A stretch of 6,382 nucleotides of DNA from positions 1-6,382 of the forward strand of contig CAJBIL010000464.1 of the NCBI GenBank assembly GCA_903953145.1. Direction: 5' to 3'. Below the pieces are notes generated by a model. That model was not told the DNA's origin, did no database searches, and worked only from the letters and a program-made list of their open reading frames with translations. How positions within the stretch are numbered: position 1 is the first letter of the stretch; each line of letters starts with the position of its first letter. The position numbers and the translations under genes were made by a program. Origin of the DNA: an uncultured beta proteobacterium. GTDB lineage: Bacteria; Pseudomonadota; Gammaproteobacteria; Burkholderiales; Rhodocyclaceae. Below, in pieces: positions 5,715 to 6,382 of the stretch.

Positions 5715-6382
5715 TCAGGCAGTGACAACGCAGTTCTTGCCAGCTCGCTTCGCCACATAGGTGGCAGCATCGGCACGGCCGATTAGTGCATCGAGGGCTT
5801 CTGAAGGCGTTTGAGCGACCACACCGGCGCTAAAGGTCAGGCGAAAATCCTGGCCTGGCAGGGTCTGTGTGGAAAATTCATGTTGGAAACGGGTAATCGC
5901 AGCCTCGGCATCGGCCAGTGAAGTTTCCGGCAAGAGAAGCAGAAACTCCTCACCACCAAAGCGACAAAGCACATCCGAAGGACGCATGGCACGCCGCAGC
6001 ATCTGAACCAGATGCACCAGCGCATCGTCGCCAACCTGATGACCGAGACTATCGTTCAGGCGTTTGAAATCGTCCAGATCAATCAATGCCAGCGCCAAGC
6101 CGGAACTGCTACGCAGCGAACGCGCCAGCTCGCGCTCGAAAATATCGGCAAATCCCCGGCGATTGAATGCGCCGGTCAAAGGATCGGTAAAGGAGGCATC
6201 ACGCGCCTCGGTGAGTGCTTTTTCGAGCTCGGCAATACGCATCTGCGCAGCCACCAATTCAAGCATGCCGGCTTCCCGCAATACCGAGTTAGGCAAACCC
6301 AGGGTACGCTGCACTCGGGGTTTAATCTCGCACGCCGGCGCTGTCGACGGAACCGCCGAAAACGGAATACCGCGATGTAAAC
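5715..6382 (-). CDS. GGDEF diguanylate cyclase (N-terminus uncertain, frame open to window edge)
   Basis: The protein makes the second messenger cyclic di-GMP from two GTP. Counting from an internal GTG at 6314, a short predicted coiled coil (MRIAELEKALTEARDA, about 25-40) leads into DPLTGAFNRRGF (44-55), then LIDLDDFKRLNDSLGHQVGDDAL (77-99) with metal- and GTP-binding Asp, Asn and His. The active-site loop follows as GGEEF (120-124), the accepted variant of GGDEF. RPSD (111-114) lies five residues before it and is the RxxD inhibitory site, so product feedback is likely. The coiled-coil linker suggests dimerisation. The frame stays open from 6314 to the right edge with coding-like third positions, so the gene probably starts outside the window. 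Alternatives are GTG 6314 (199 aa, poor ribosome site) or ATG 6266 (183 aa, GGGAAG 5 bases upstream). No sensor domain is visible in this part. It is on the same strand as thrC, 104 bases upstream of it. Confidence 0.9.
   Translation of the reverse strand, partial: LHRGIPFSAVPSTAPACEIKPRVQRTLGLPNSVLREAGMLELVAAQMRIAELEKALTEARDASFTDPLTGAFNRRGFADIFERELARSLRSSSGLALALIDLDDFKRLNDSLGHQVGDDALVHLVQMLRRAMRPSDVLCRFGGEEFLLLLPETSLADAEAAITRFQHEFSTQTLPGQDFRLTFSAGVVAQTPSEALDALIGRADAATYVAKRAGKNCVVTA

Noticed and set aside
1..6382. A new defence, mobile or CRISPR-like system
   Set aside because: No repeats in arrays, transposase, integrase, toxin-antitoxin pair or defence domain are visible. All large genes belong to known housekeeping or signalling families.

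Overview
The window looks like ordinary chromosomal housekeeping DNA from a proteobacterium. A betaproteobacterium, perhaps near the Rhodocyclales, is my best guess from moderately high GC, the style of the ThrC, NadC and EamA proteins, and the membrane-anchored glutamate-synthase-like protein. That placement is inference and cannot be confirmed without a database search. I see no mobile element, CRISPR array, rRNA or tRNA, and coding density is high.

Layout. At the left edge, on the + strand, is the 3' end of an NAD(P)HX repair dehydratase (nnrD-type domain). It overlaps by 11 bases the start of an EamA/DMT-family transporter. That transporter converges with a - strand gene for a membrane-anchored FMN/3Fe-4S protein resembling the synthase core of GltB; the two stop codons share one CTAG. 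About 60 bases of AT-rich divergent intergenic DNA separate the GltB-like gene from nadC (+), which encodes quinolinate phosphoribosyltransferase. After nadC comes a stretch of about 130 bases with a 16-base dyad, a perfect TATAAT box and a good Shine-Dalgarno site. These lead into a 45-codon gene (3909-4046) for a two-helix membrane miniprotein. A strong hairpin terminator, usable from both sides, separates it from thrC (-), threonine synthase. Upstream of thrC on the same strand is a GGDEF diguanylate cyclase with intact active and inhibitory sites, whose reading frame runs off the right edge.

How the genes fit together. Two genes concern NAD: nnrD repairs hydrated NAD(P)H and nadC makes the pyridine ring nucleotide. 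The GltB-like protein and ThrC belong to nitrogen and amino-acid chemistry. They sit in separate transcription units, so no shared pathway is evident. No obvious new multi-gene system is present. The items most worth a second look are the small membrane protein with its own regulatory region, the membrane-anchored glutaminase-less GltB-like enzyme, and the unusual N-terminal linker of ThrC.
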